Of a stretch of 64,000 bases of DNA, positions 1 to 8,080 are shown piece by piece; position 1 is the first letter of the stretch, and each line of letters starts with the position of its first letter. The stretch covers positions 80,579 to 144,578 of the forward strand of contig NZ_LKBT01000007.1 of NCBI RefSeq assembly GCF_002699985.1. The letters are read 5' to 3'. The position numbers were made by a program, and so were the translations under genes. A model generated the notes under the pieces. It did no database searches. It saw only the letters and a program-made list of their open reading frames with translations, and was not told where the DNA came from. This stretch comes from Pseudomonas sp. ICMP 561. GTDB lineage: Bacteria > Pseudomonadota > Gammaproteobacteria > Pseudomonadales > Pseudomonadaceae.

Positions 1-1011
1 CAGTACGCCGTAGATCTGATCGCCCAGCGACAGGGTTTCCGGCAGCGGCTTCTGGACCTGCAAAGTCGCGCCCGTTATACCGTCAAACAGCACGCTGGCT
101 TGCGGCGTGAACAGTGTCTGGGAAGGGTGAGCTTCATCGTGGCGACCCATCACCCGGACCGTAGCCTTCTGCGACTCCGGGTTCTGCACCAGTAGCATGC
201 GTGCGTCCTGGCCCGTCAGGGTTTGCGCCTGTCGCAGAAGCGAGGGCCAATCAGTCGCGGTGTTTTCGGTCTTGTCGATAGAGCCTGCTTTTCCCGACAG
301 CTCCGACTGAAATTGACTGTAGGCATCCGGGCTGGAACTGTAAGCCGCTTGCAGAGGCCAGGGCATGTAACTGGTATAGAAAACGGCCAGCCCGGTGTAG
401 GCAATCATGATCAGAAAGGGCAGGGTCATGACCGCCGTGGCGTTGTGTGCGTCGAGCCAGGAGCGCAGACCTTTGTCAGGTCGGAAGGTGAAGAAATCCT
501 GGAATATTCGCCGGTGGATCACTACGCCAGACACCAGCGCAACCAGCATGCCCACGGTCAGCCAGCCCACCAGCCAGAAGCCCAGCACCGGCAGGTGCAG
601 CATGTAGTGGAACGACATGAAATGGCGTCCGCCCTCGGTTTTCCGTGCGATGCCTCTAGGAAGTATTTCGCCGGTTTCAGCCGACAGCGAAACCTGCTGA
701 AGGGTCGACCCCGAACGCCACGCCACTTGTAGGGCCTGGCCCGGATACTGAGGGAATTCGACCCGCCAGAATCGGGCACCGGTTGCGTGTTCAAGCAGGT
801 AATGCTCGGCATAGCGCGCAGCACCCGAAATGTCACTGGTGGGCGCGTTTTGGTCGACTGCAACCAGTGGCTGCGCTTCCATCCAGCGCGTGATGGGTTC
901 CCGGAAAACGCTCAACGTGCCGGTCAGGAAAATCGCACACAACAACCATCCACACACCAGCCCGCACCAGGTGTGGAGCCACGACATGGACTGGCGGAAT
1001 TTACCTTTCAC
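1..1011 (-). CDS. PepSY-associated membrane protein, 3' end outside window
   Basis: The readable part runs from a GTG at 1011 (an ATG at 987 is the alternative) to the window edge, so the C-terminus is missing. The N-terminus has a basic stretch followed by a long hydrophobic helix with His and Cys (SWLHTWCGLVCGW), then a soluble PepSY-like stretch and another pair of hydrophobic segments near residues 130-160 and 185-205 (LVGWLTVGMLVALVSGVVIHRR). This is the usual layout of PepSY_TM proteins, an inner-membrane family often paired with siderophore receptors and thought to act in iron release or reduction in the periplasm (FoxB is one example). It lies directly downstream of the TonB receptor on the same strand, separated by a REP doublet, which supports a role in iron uptake. 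The substrate cannot be inferred. Confidence 0.8.
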   Translation of the reverse strand, partial: MKGKFRQSMSWLHTWCGLVCGWLLCAIFLTGTLSVFREPITRWMEAQPLVAVDQNAPTSDISGAARYAEHYLLEHATGARFWRVEFPQYPGQALQVAWRSGSTLQQVSLSAETGEILPRGIARKTEGGRHFMSFHYMLHLPVLGFWLVGWLTVGMLVALVSGVVIHRRIFQDFFTFRPDKGLRSWLDAHNATAVMTLPFLIMIAYTGLAVFYTSYMPWPLQAAYSSSPDAYSQFQSELSGKAGSIDKTENTATDWPSLLRQAQTLTGQDARMLLVQNPESQKATVRVMGRHDEAHPSQTLFTPQASVLFDGITGATLQVQKPLPETLSLGDQIYGVL

Positions 1012-1039
1012 GATTGGGTTCGCTGATTTGAAGCAAATT

Positions 1040-1129
1040 CTGTAGGAGTGAGCTTGCTCGCGATAGCGTCCTGGCTGGCCGTGATTTGCCAACTGAAAGA
1101 ACGTATCGCGAGCAAGCTCACTCCTACAG
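1040..1129. repeat. REP doublet (REPIN-like inverted repeat)
   Basis: Two 25-bp arms, starting CTGTAGGAGTGAGCTTGCTC at 1040 and its exact reverse complement ending at 1129, flank about 40 bp of unrelated sequence. It sits between the TonB receptor and the PepSY gene, the usual place for Pseudomonas REP doublets. Confidence 0.85.
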
Positions 1130-1171
1130 GGGAAGTGTTCGCCCCGCGGTAGGGTTTTGCCCGGGCTTTAA

Positions 1172-3625
1172 TCAGAAATCGCCCCGCAGCGTGAACATGT
1201 AGCTGCGAGGATCGCCGAACAGGTTCGAGCGGTCGGTGGCCACGGCGGTGGTGTAGTAGCGACGGTCGAACAGGTTTTCGGCGTTCAGCGAAACCTTCCA
1301 GTGTTCGTCCAGCTTCCAAGTGGCGCGGGCATCCCAGATGGCGTAACCCTGGCTGCCGAAATCCAGTCCTTCAACAGCGGCCTTGTAACCGGATTGCGCT
1401 GAAACACCGCCACCGATGGTGAGGCGATTCCAGACTCCTGGCAGGTTGTAGCTGGTTTGCAGGCGCAGCATGTGTTTTGGGGTTTCGTAGGCGACTTCGA
1501 CCTCTGCGGTGTTGCGCAGCAGGTTGTAGGTGTAGCCGCCGAATACTTGCCAGCCCGGGAGTACTTCGCCGCTGGCTTCGATGTCGATGCCTTTGCTGCG
1601 CTTGATGGCTCCGTTGATGTAGCAGACGCCGTCGACATCTGTCTCGGTGCAGCCGATGTTTGAAGGGTCTGCGATCGCGACATTTTCCTGCTTGATATAG
1701 AACAGGGCCATCGACAGGTTCAGGCGTTTATCAAACAGCTCACCCTTGATGCCTGTTTCATAGTTATCACCTGTCGAGGGTGACAGTGGTGCGCCGCTGG
1801 CATCGACATAGTTACCCTGAGCGTTGAAGATTTCCGCGTAGCTCGCATACCAGGACCAATTGTCGTTGATGTCGTAGATCAAGCCCGTATAGGGCGTTAC
1901 TTCGCGGGTGACCTTCGAGTTATAGGGAAGGGCGCCACCTTTATCGACATCGTAGGTGTAGTCATACCAACTGGCTCGCCCGCCCAATATCAAACTCAGC
2001 TCTTGGGTAAGGCGCAGTCGTGTATTGGCATAAACGCCCGAACGCTCTTCGGTCATGTCGATGTCCGTCATCCATGCAGGCCGGGCGGGTTTCGCGAAGG
2101 CGTGGTGATCAACGTTGAAGACATCGGTGGGGATTGTTGGCCTAAAAGTGACCGTCGATTGCTTGGTATTGGCCTCTTGCCGAGACCAAGTCGCACCCAC
2201 AGTCACTTCATGGGTCAGCCCGAACGCATCGAAGTTGCCATTCAAATGGCTGTCCAGCCCGGTGCTTGCCACCTCATCCCGGCGGAACAACACCCTGCGA
2301 AAAGTCGAGCCTGCGTTGGTAACAGGGCTGATTGCGCCCTGGGCATAAGCAACCTGCTGATCAAACCCACCCTCCGAATACGTCATCGACGTCGTGTTGC
2401 TCCAGCGATCATTGAAGCGATGCTCAACCTCGGCAAACACCTCGCTCATGTCGCTCTCGTGACGGTTCCAGTCCTGCACCAACGAGGTGGAGCGGGAGAT
2501 ATCCAGCGAGTTGCCATTGCTGTAGCGCGGCAGTCCGTAAATCGAATAGCCGTTGATGACGTTTTCCTGATGACGCAGGCTCAGGGTCAGCGTGGTGTCG
2601 TCATTCACATCGGCTTCGACAATCCCGTACATCAATGGCGTGCGGGTGTCCCGTTCGTCAATGTACGAGCCGCTGTCCTCGTAAGCGGTGACCATGCGAC
2701 CGCGCACCGTGCCGGTATCATTGAGCTTGCCGCTGGCATCGAGGTCCATGCGGTAGCGGTCCCAGGAGCCTGCGCTGGCCTGTACCGTCAGTTTGTTCTC
2801 CGCAGTTGGACGTTTGCGCACCAGATTGACCGCGCCGCCAGGTTCACCCGCACCCACCAAGAGTCCGGAAGCACCGCGCAATACCTCGACGCGGTCGTAA
2901 ATAGCGGTATCAGGTTTCATCCAGCCGGTGATCTGGTAGCCCTGACCCGGCACGCCATCAATCAAAAAACTTTCAGCCAGCAGCGAGAAGCCCCGCGAGG
3001 TGTAAACGTGGCCGCCGAAGTTGCGGTACTGAAAAGTAATACCGGGCGTCTGCTCCAGTACCTTGTCGAGGCTGGTAAGTTTCTTGTCGTCCATCAGCTG
3101 TCGAGTCATGACGCTGACCGTCTGCGGTGTTTCCCGCAGGCTCAGGTTCAGTTTCGAGGCGGTGCTGCTTCCTCCCGTGGTGTAAGACCCTGTCCCATCG
3201 GTGGTCGTCCCGAGTTGGCCCGCCGCATTCACATTAGTGGCGCCCAGCACCATGGCGGAGTCGCCCGAAACCGGCAGTCTTTCCAGCACCACGGTGCGTT
3301 CGTCCAGCAGGCGCCAAGTGAAACCGCTGCCCTTTAGCAGCGTGTCCATGGCCTGGCCCAGTGTGTACTTGCCCTGCAACGCCTTGGTGCGCAGTGCGCC
3401 TACGTCGCTGGAGTTGAATATAAGACGGACGTTGGCCTGATCCGCAAGCTGAGTCAGCGCCTGATCCAGGGATTGCTCCGGCAGCTTCAGATCAATACTG
3501 GTCGATGTGTCAGCGGCCATCGCAGTGAGCGGCATCAAGGGCAGGCTGCCAGCCATGGTCAACATCAGCGTCAGGGTCAACGTGCGACCGCTGACCGGAG
3601 CAAAGAACTTGGAAGGTGCCTGCAT
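1172..3625 (-). CDS. TonB-dependent siderophore receptor with signalling domain
   Basis: An 817-residue outer-membrane receptor for a ferric siderophore. It begins with a signal peptide ending near AMA-A, then an STN domain (about residues 35-110), which is the periplasmic part that talks to a FecR-type regulator. A plug domain follows, with QTVSVMTRQLMDD and the GxPGxxV-like stretch DGVPGQGY, then a long beta-barrel ending in the aromatic terminus MFTLRGDF that is needed for barrel assembly. I chose the ATG at 3625 because the upstream in-frame starts fall on or before a Fur-box-like site at 3662-3679. The divergent ECF sigma and FecR genes complete a cell-surface-signalling set like FpvA or FoxA. 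The ligand cannot be told from sequence. Confidence 0.93.
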   Translation of the reverse strand: MQAPSKFFAPVSGRTLTLTLMLTMAGSLPLMPLTAMAADTSTSIDLKLPEQSLDQALTQLADQANVRLIFNSSDVGALRTKALQGKYTLGQAMDTLLKGSGFTWRLLDERTVVLERLPVSGDSAMVLGATNVNAAGQLGTTTDGTGSYTTGGSSTASKLNLSLRETPQTVSVMTRQLMDDKKLTSLDKVLEQTPGITFQYRNFGGHVYTSRGFSLLAESFLIDGVPGQGYQITGWMKPDTAIYDRVEVLRGASGLLVGAGEPGGAVNLVRKRPTAENKLTVQASAGSWDRYRMDLDASGKLNDTGTVRGRMVTAYEDSGSYIDERDTRTPLMYGIVEADVNDDTTLTLSLRHQENVINGYSIYGLPRYSNGNSLDISRSTSLVQDWNRHESDMSEVFAEVEHRFNDRWSNTTSMTYSEGGFDQQVAYAQGAISPVTNAGSTFRRVLFRRDEVASTGLDSHLNGNFDAFGLTHEVTVGATWSRQEANTKQSTVTFRPTIPTDVFNVDHHAFAKPARPAWMTDIDMTEERSGVYANTRLRLTQELSLILGGRASWYDYTYDVDKGGALPYNSKVTREVTPYTGLIYDINDNWSWYASYAEIFNAQGNYVDASGAPLSPSTGDNYETGIKGELFDKRLNLSMALFYIKQENVAIADPSNIGCTETDVDGVCYINGAIKRSKGIDIEASGEVLPGWQVFGGYTYNLLRNTAEVEVAYETPKHMLRLQTSYNLPGVWNRLTIGGGVSAQSGYKAAVEGLDFGSQGYAIWDARATWKLDEHWKVSLNAENLFDRRYYTTAVATDRSNLFGDPRSYMFTLRGDF

Positions 3626-3661
3626 TTCAATCGTCCGTATTGAAGAGTGGTGGTGACACGA

Positions 3662-3679
3662 CATGAGAATTATTCGCGC
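3662..3679 (-). promoter_or_regulatory. Fur-box-like operator upstream of TonB receptor
   Basis: Read on the minus strand the site is GCGCGAATAATTCTCATG, close to the GCGAATAATTCTCATT form often seen at Pseudomonas Fur targets. It lies about 40 bp before the chosen receptor start. Confidence 0.65.
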
Positions 3680-3725
3680 CCACCCCAACGACGAATCATC
3701 CCCACCAACCTTGCCGTCGATTATT

Positions 3726-3743
3726 GAAATAATTTTTATTCGC
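3726..3743. promoter_or_regulatory. Second Fur-box-like, AT-rich site
   Basis: GAAATAATTTTTATTCGC, which on the other strand reads GCGAATAAAAATTATTTC, partly matches the Fur consensus. It lies in the divergent promoter region between the receptor and the sigma factor gene. Confidence 0.45.
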
Positions 3744-3784
3744 GTGACGCCGATAGATCAAAACCGGCCTGGCGGGGAGATATT

Positions 3785-3802
3785 GATGATAACTGTTCTC
3801 AG
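3785..3802 (+). promoter_or_regulatory. Fur-box-like operator upstream of ECF sigma gene
   Basis: GATGATAACTGTTCTCAG keeps the TGATAA...TTCTC pattern of Pseudomonas Fur boxes and lies about 40 bp before the ATG at 3843. Iron repression of the sigma factor is the expected consequence. Confidence 0.6.
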
Positions 3803-3842
3803 TTGAGATAGGATGCATGCCTTACCAGCCGGGGCAGTCCGA

Positions 3843-4361
3843 ATGTCTGTTTCACCCAACTCAAATCACTTGCTGACAGTCTTTCAGGAGCATTACAGCG
3901 ACCTGTTGGCCTTTCTCGCACGTCGTCTGGGGAATGTGGAAAAGGCCGCTGATGTGGCCCAGGACACCTACTTGCGGCTGGCAGGGTTGTCCGATACGGC
4001 GCAGATTCTGGAGCCTCGGGCCTTTGTATTTCGGGTGGCGGGCAATCTGGCCATTGATCGTTTACGTCAGGAACAACGGCGCTCTGCATTGCAGGCCGAT
4101 GACCTGGATGAGGACTTCTGCGACCCGATGGCATCGCCGGAACGCTCGTTTCTGGCGACCGAAGCCGTGGAGCAGCTCGACAAGGCGCTGCACCTCTTGC
4201 CAAGCAATGCACGGCTGGCGTTGTTGCTCAATCGCCTCGAAGGCATGACCCACGCGCAGATCGCTACACGTCTGGGGGTATCGGAAAGCTCGGTGGGCAA
4301 ATACATTGTCCAGGCCATGCGCCATTGTCGGGATTGGCTACGCCAGTCGGAGTGCATTTAG
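3843..4361 (+). CDS. ECF-family RNA polymerase sigma factor (FecI/FpvI type)
   Basis: A 172-residue sigma-70 family factor. Region 2 is seen in the stretch around VFQEHYSDLLAFLARR and AADVAQDTYLRL (the DVAQDTYLR motif is typical of iron-starvation sigma factors), and region 4 in the HTH MTHAQIATRLGVSESSVGKYI. I chose the ATG at 3843, with GGGG 8-10 bases upstream. The in-frame ATG at 3813 has its AGG almost touching the start. It lies 48 bp upstream of the FecR gene and is divergent from the TonB receptor, whose promoter it probably directs. A Fur-like site upstream suggests iron repression. Confidence 0.92.
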   Translation: MSVSPNSNHLLTVFQEHYSDLLAFLARRLGNVEKAADVAQDTYLRLAGLSDTAQILEPRAFVFRVAGNLAIDRLRQEQRRSALQADDLDEDFCDPMASPERSFLATEAVEQLDKALHLLPSNARLALLLNRLEGMTHAQIATRLGVSESSVGKYIVQAMRHCRDWLRQSECI

Positions 4362-4409
4362 AATGAGCAAGATGCACTCTCCACTGGCGGCTTCTTTGAG
4401 CCCATCACC

Positions 4410-5381
4410 ATGACCGAGCCTATGAACCACGCGATGCCCAACGTTGAGCTGGAAGATCAGGCCATTGAACAATGGGTGCGGCTAACCTCGGGCAGTGCCA
4501 GTGAATCGGAGCACGCCGCGTTCGCCCGCTGGCGCCAGCAAAGCCCTGCGCATGAAGCCGCCGCCAGGCTGGCCGAACAGATGTGGCAGGCCATCCCGAA
4601 GACCCGGACCGCTGAAGTCTTCGTGCCCCCAGCCCCGCCGCAGCGCCGTCCTTTGCGTTGGGTCGCACTGGCTGCCGGACTGGGCGCGTTGGCGCTGACC
4701 AGTTTTACAGAACCTGTTCAGGTCTATTTCGCCGACCACACCACCGCAGTCGGCGAGCGCAAAATGCTCACCCTCGAAGACGGCAGCCAGGTCTGGATGA
4801 ACAGCGCCACAGCGTTGTCCGTGCATTACTCGGCTAACCGTCGCGACATCAGTCTGCTCAAAGGCGAAGCACTGTTTCAAGTTAGCAAAGACGCCAACCG
4901 GCCCTTCGTTGTCCAGGCCTCTGGCGGCAGCGTGCAGGCTGTTGGCACCCGCTTTGACGTCGACCGCCAAAGCCAGCGTGTCCGCGTCGGCGTCACCGAA
5001 GGTGAAGTCAAAGTCTCTTCAGGCGGCGAAGCCGTCCCCCTGAAAGTGGCCCAGCAACTCGAGTTCGAAAGCGGCTCACCTCCTTCCACCACCAGCCCGT
5101 TGGACACCACCACCGCGGCCGCCTGGCAACGCGGCAAACTGATCTTCAACAGCCGCCCGCTGACCGAAGTCTTCGCCGACATCGAACGCTACATGCCCGG
5201 CTCACTGGTCGTCGCGGGCACCTTGCCCGACACCGCCGTCAGCGGCGTATTCAACCTCGACGACGTACCCGGCATGCTCAACGTGCTGTCCCAAACCCAG
5301 CCCGTGCGGATCTATCAACTGCCTTGGTTGACCGTGGTGATGAATGGCGAGGCGGTGAAAGAGGTTAAGGTGGGGATTTGA
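4410..5381 (+). CDS. FecR-family anti-sigma regulator
   Basis: A 323-residue inner-membrane regulator that passes the receptor signal to the ECF sigma factor. The cytoplasmic N-terminal part (DUF4880-like: AIEQWVRLTSGSASESEHAAFARW) is followed by one hydrophobic segment near residues 90-103 (RWVALAAGLGALALTSF) and the periplasmic FecR domain (TAVGERKMLTLEDGSQVWMNSATAL and VQAVGTRFDV). The C-terminal part resembles the STN-like region of FecR proteins that contacts the receptor's signalling domain. It follows the sigma gene, so the two are probably co-transcribed. In-frame ATGs at 4422 and 4434 are alternative starts. Confidence 0.92.
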   Translation: MTEPMNHAMPNVELEDQAIEQWVRLTSGSASESEHAAFARWRQQSPAHEAAARLAEQMWQAIPKTRTAEVFVPPAPPQRRPLRWVALAAGLGALALTSFTEPVQVYFADHTTAVGERKMLTLEDGSQVWMNSATALSVHYSANRRDISLLKGEALFQVSKDANRPFVVQASGGSVQAVGTRFDVDRQSQRVRVGVTEGEVKVSSGGEAVPLKVAQQLEFESGSPPSTTSPLDTTTAAAWQRGKLIFNSRPLTEVFADIERYMPGSLVVAGTLPDTAVSGVFNLDDVPGMLNVLSQTQPVRIYQLPWLTVVMNGEAVKEVKVGI

Positions 5382-5621
5382 TGGAGGTAGTACTTATTAC
5401 CTCACTGTGTAGCGGTGAATAGCCTCAAACTGTGCCCTCGACTATGCCTCCAGTGTTTTCTCTGAGGACTGACTAATCTGAAGCCCTGCATCGTAGGAGG
5501 GTATGGGAGCAGTAAATGACCTTTATCACTATCTTTTCGGGAGCCAACTTTGCTGCTGTATCCGTCAGTGGAAGCAAATCTTCGGCAAACTCCGCTCGTC
5601 TGAAGCCAGGGAGGTGGAGGC

Positions 5622-6698
5622 ATGGCATTTGATCGATCGCTCCCATACAACGATTTGCCATTGTTGCCTCCAAGTGTTGAGTTGGAGACTCGGGCAGTAT
5701 TGAAACAAGCAATTGCTGCCAATCGAGCACTGGCGAACCTGCGGGGTCTGGCTGCGCGCATTCCAAACCAAGGGTTGTTGATAAATAGCATCGTATTGCA
5801 GGAAGCGCGGTTGTCTTCGGAAATCGAGAACATCGTGACGACGAACGATGAGTTGTATCGTGCGGATGCTGATGCGGATGGCAAAGCCGACCCTCACACC
5901 AAAGAAGTGCTGCGTTATCGCCAAGCGCTTTATCTGGGTTTTCAATCACTGAAAGATCGTCCTCTGAATACCAATCTTTTCATCGAGATTGTGCGCTTGA
6001 TTAAACAGGTAGACCTGGATATCCGTGCCGTTCCCGGCACTGCTTTGAAAAATGACTCGGGTGATGTCATCTACACGCCGCCGGAGTCACCAGCCAATAT
6101 TCGCGATCTGCTTGGCAACCTTGAGCAATTCCTGCATGCCGAGGATGATCTGGATCCGCTAGTAAAAATGGCAGTGCTGCATTACCAATTCGAAGCGATC
6201 CACCCGTTTTCTGACGGTAATGGTCGTACCGGCCGCATCCTCAACCTACTTTACCTCGTGGACCGAGGCTTGCTCGACATTCCGGTCTTGTTTCTGTCTC
6301 GCTACATTATTGCCAATCGACAGGACTACTACCGAGGTCTGCGACTGGTCACGGAAGAGCAGGATTGGGAGAACTGGATTCTGTTCATGCTTCGGGCAGT
6401 TGAGAGCACAGCGCAACAGACGTTTGATCAGGTCACTCGTGTCCTCGCCTTGATGGAAGTAGTGCGTGAGCAAGTCCAGCGCGATGCGCCGGGAATCTAC
6501 ACCAAGGATTTGGTAGAGCTGATTTTTCGTCAGCCTTATACAAAAATTCAGTTCGTAATTGATCTTGGTTTAGCCAAACGGCAGACCGCCTCAGTCTACC
6601 TGCAGACCCTTGCCAGAATGGGAGTGCTGCGGGAGCACAAAGCGGGCAGGGAAAAGTACTACATCAATGACGCCCTACTGAATGAGCTTACGCTCTGA
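5622..6698 (+). CDS. Fic-family protein with built-in inhibitory motif
   Basis: A 358-residue Fic protein, expected to transfer AMP (or another nucleotide part) to a target protein hydroxyl. The core motif HPFSDGNGRTGR sits at residues 194-205 with all catalytic residues present. An inhibitory helix of the S-x-x-x-E-N type lies upstream at residues 65-70 (SSEIEN), as in class II Fic proteins that hold themselves inactive without a separate antitoxin. The last 90 residues look like a winged-helix domain (IQFVIDLGLAKRQTASVYLQ). The start has a strong ribosome site, GGAGGTGGAG, just before ATG. No antitoxin-like gene adjoins it. A strong terminator follows, so it is probably a single-gene unit. 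Confidence 0.93.
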   Translation: MAFDRSLPYNDLPLLPPSVELETRAVLKQAIAANRALANLRGLAARIPNQGLLINSIVLQEARLSSEIENIVTTNDELYRADADADGKADPHTKEVLRYRQALYLGFQSLKDRPLNTNLFIEIVRLIKQVDLDIRAVPGTALKNDSGDVIYTPPESPANIRDLLGNLEQFLHAEDDLDPLVKMAVLHYQFEAIHPFSDGNGRTGRILNLLYLVDRGLLDIPVLFLSRYIIANRQDYYRGLRLVTEEQDWENWILFMLRAVESTAQQTFDQVTRVLALMEVVREQVQRDAPGIYTKDLVELIFRQPYTKIQFVIDLGLAKRQTASVYLQTLARMGVLREHKAGREKYYINDALLNELTL

Positions 6699-6700
6699 AA

Positions 6701-6717
6701 TGTCGATGCAATCGACA
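6701..6717. promoter_or_regulatory. Perfect palindrome TGTCGAT-N3-ATCGACA, copy 1
   Basis: TGTCGATGCAATCGACA begins two bases after the Fic stop codon. Its right half also forms the left arm of the terminator hairpin. A second copy is at 6770-6788 and a half site at 6731. It could be an operator. The binding protein is unknown. Confidence 0.4.
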
Positions 6718-6746
6718 CGTCACATGAACGTGTCGATTTTTTTCGT
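6710..6746 (+). terminator. Intrinsic terminator after Fic gene
   Basis: An 11-bp stem (AATCGACACGT at 6710-6720 and ACGTGTCGATT at 6728-6738) with a 7-base loop is followed by a long T-rich tract. This is a strong Rho-independent terminator. Confidence 0.9.
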
Positions 6747-6769
6747 TTTTTTAAACATGTTTTTATGAT

Positions 6770-6788
6770 GTGTCGATTTGATCGACAC
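6770..6788. promoter_or_regulatory. Perfect palindrome GTGTCGAT-N3-ATCGACAC, copy 2
   Basis: GTGTCGATTTGATCGACAC is a 19-bp perfect dyad with the same half site as copy 1. It is 250 bp upstream of the XRE regulator gene and may be an operator for it or for the Fic winged-helix domain; this is a guess. Apart from these sites and the terminator, 6747-7039 shows only AT-rich, promoter-like sequence. Confidence 0.4.
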
Positions 6789-7039
6789 TTTGGCTTGGTA
6801 GTTTCTTATTAATCCTGATGCAAAGTCTTAAAAATAGCGGCTTCCTCAATGGTATGAGTTCCGGTGCTTTGTAAGAATCTTCCGTCAGCCTTTTACGTAA
6901 TCAACTACGCCTCCCATAAACCCTCTCCCCGAACGCGCCTGCTCACTCCCGCTAATTTCTCCCTCCGATAGATGCTGACGTACCGGTCACCTGCTGGCTC
7001 AGCATCTGCTTCTGGAAGAACTAACGGTTGGAGTAAGCC

Positions 7040-7933
7040 ATGCAGCGCATACAAGAATTACGCACCACTTTAGGCGTGCCGATGGCCGATTTTGCCAAGG
7101 CACTGGGCGTGTCTGAACAGGTTATCGGGCAGTGGGAAAGCGGCGAGGCTGAGCCCGGCGTTCCGGCCTTGAGAGATATCGCCACGCTGCTGGGCACCAA
7201 TGTTGATGACCTGATGGACTTCGCCACCAGCGGTCGAAGAATCACCTCCCAGCACTGGGTACCGGGCGACGATGCCATCTTTGACGGATTCTGGGGCCGC
7301 ATGGGTTTGCTGCTTCCCGGCGAAACCAATTGCACCTGGTATCCCGTTACCTTCGCGGAATATTCCCAGATTACCGACTCGCTGAGCATTGAGCATGCAG
7401 AGCCACAGTGGTTGGTGGTCAGCACCCTGAACAACCGAAAACTGCTGCTCAATCCCGCGTTGATCCGACGCATCCGCCTGCTCGACGACGCCGCAGACCG
7501 CCCGGAAGACGATGCCTGGCAACTCGGCTGGGACAGCGAACAAGGCCTGACACCGGAGCTCTATCGCGCGCTTGGTGAATACTTCACCGACGAACTTGCG
7601 TTCGACACCAACAACTCACCGGTGGCCCAACAGGTGATCCATACGCTGATCGCCCAACATGATCTGACCAGCGCGAAAGTCATGCACTTGATCAGCGATA
7701 CCCACGTCCATCTCGCAAGCGGCACAACCGCCAACGTGCGCGCCGCCAACGCCGACATCTACAACCTCGTGCTGGACGCCTACGCGGGCATGCCGCTGGG
7801 CATCAGCCTGAGCACACGGGATTCGGAAGAAGAAAACCACTTCTCGCCGTCGCAAGTGGCGTTGGTGGACATCCCGCTGCTTCAGTATCAGACGGCGGAG
7901 ATTGAGGCATCGGCGGAGATGGAGGGCGTCTGA
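7040..7933 (+). CDS. XRE-family transcriptional regulator with C-terminal domain
   Basis: A 297-residue protein. Residues 1-60 form a Cro/CI-type helix-turn-helix (PMADFAKALGVSEQVIGQWESGEAEPG). The remaining 230 residues are a domain I do not recognise. They are acidic, with short beta-like stretches (WLVVSTLNNRKLLLNPALIRRIRLL) and a late HVHLASGTTANVRAANADIYNLVLD region. The size and layout suggest a regulator with a sensing or metabolic partner domain rather than a small phage repressor. It stands alone between the Fic gene and an MFS gene on the other strand. A good ribosome site, GGTTGGAGTAA, precedes the ATG. Confidence 0.8.
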   Translation: MQRIQELRTTLGVPMADFAKALGVSEQVIGQWESGEAEPGVPALRDIATLLGTNVDDLMDFATSGRRITSQHWVPGDDAIFDGFWGRMGLLLPGETNCTWYPVTFAEYSQITDSLSIEHAEPQWLVVSTLNNRKLLLNPALIRRIRLLDDAADRPEDDAWQLGWDSEQGLTPELYRALGEYFTDELAFDTNNSPVAQQVIHTLIAQHDLTSAKVMHLISDTHVHLASGTTANVRAANADIYNLVLDAYAGMPLGISLSTRDSEEENHFSPSQVALVDIPLLQYQTAEIEASAEMEGV

Positions 7934-7977
7934 CGTAAGACCGGGCCGGCCGGTCCTACAAGATGGACGCAGATCCT

Positions 7978-8066
7978 GTTGGAGCGAGGCTTGCCCGCGA
8001 AAAAACGATTGCGAGGTGTAGCTGACCCACCGAGTCGACTGATTCGCGGGCAAGCCTCGCTCCAAC
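7978..8066. repeat. REP doublet (REPIN-like)
   Basis: Arms starting GTTGGAGCGAGGCTTGCCCG (7978) and its reverse complement ending at 8066 bracket about 40 bp. The same subfamily recurs at 33595-33694. Confidence 0.85.
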
Positions 8067-8080
8067 GGGAAAGGGGCTAA

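Noticed and set aside
2003..3337. 444-codon open frame on the plus strand inside the TonB receptor gene
   Set aside because: It is a reading-frame shadow of the receptor caused by GC-rich codon use; no family-like motifs and no ribosome site.
3689..3812. Longer start for the TonB receptor (3688) and the sigma factor (3813)
   Set aside because: The longer receptor start precedes a Fur-like site and lacks a ribosome site; the longer sigma start has its AGG too close to the ATG.
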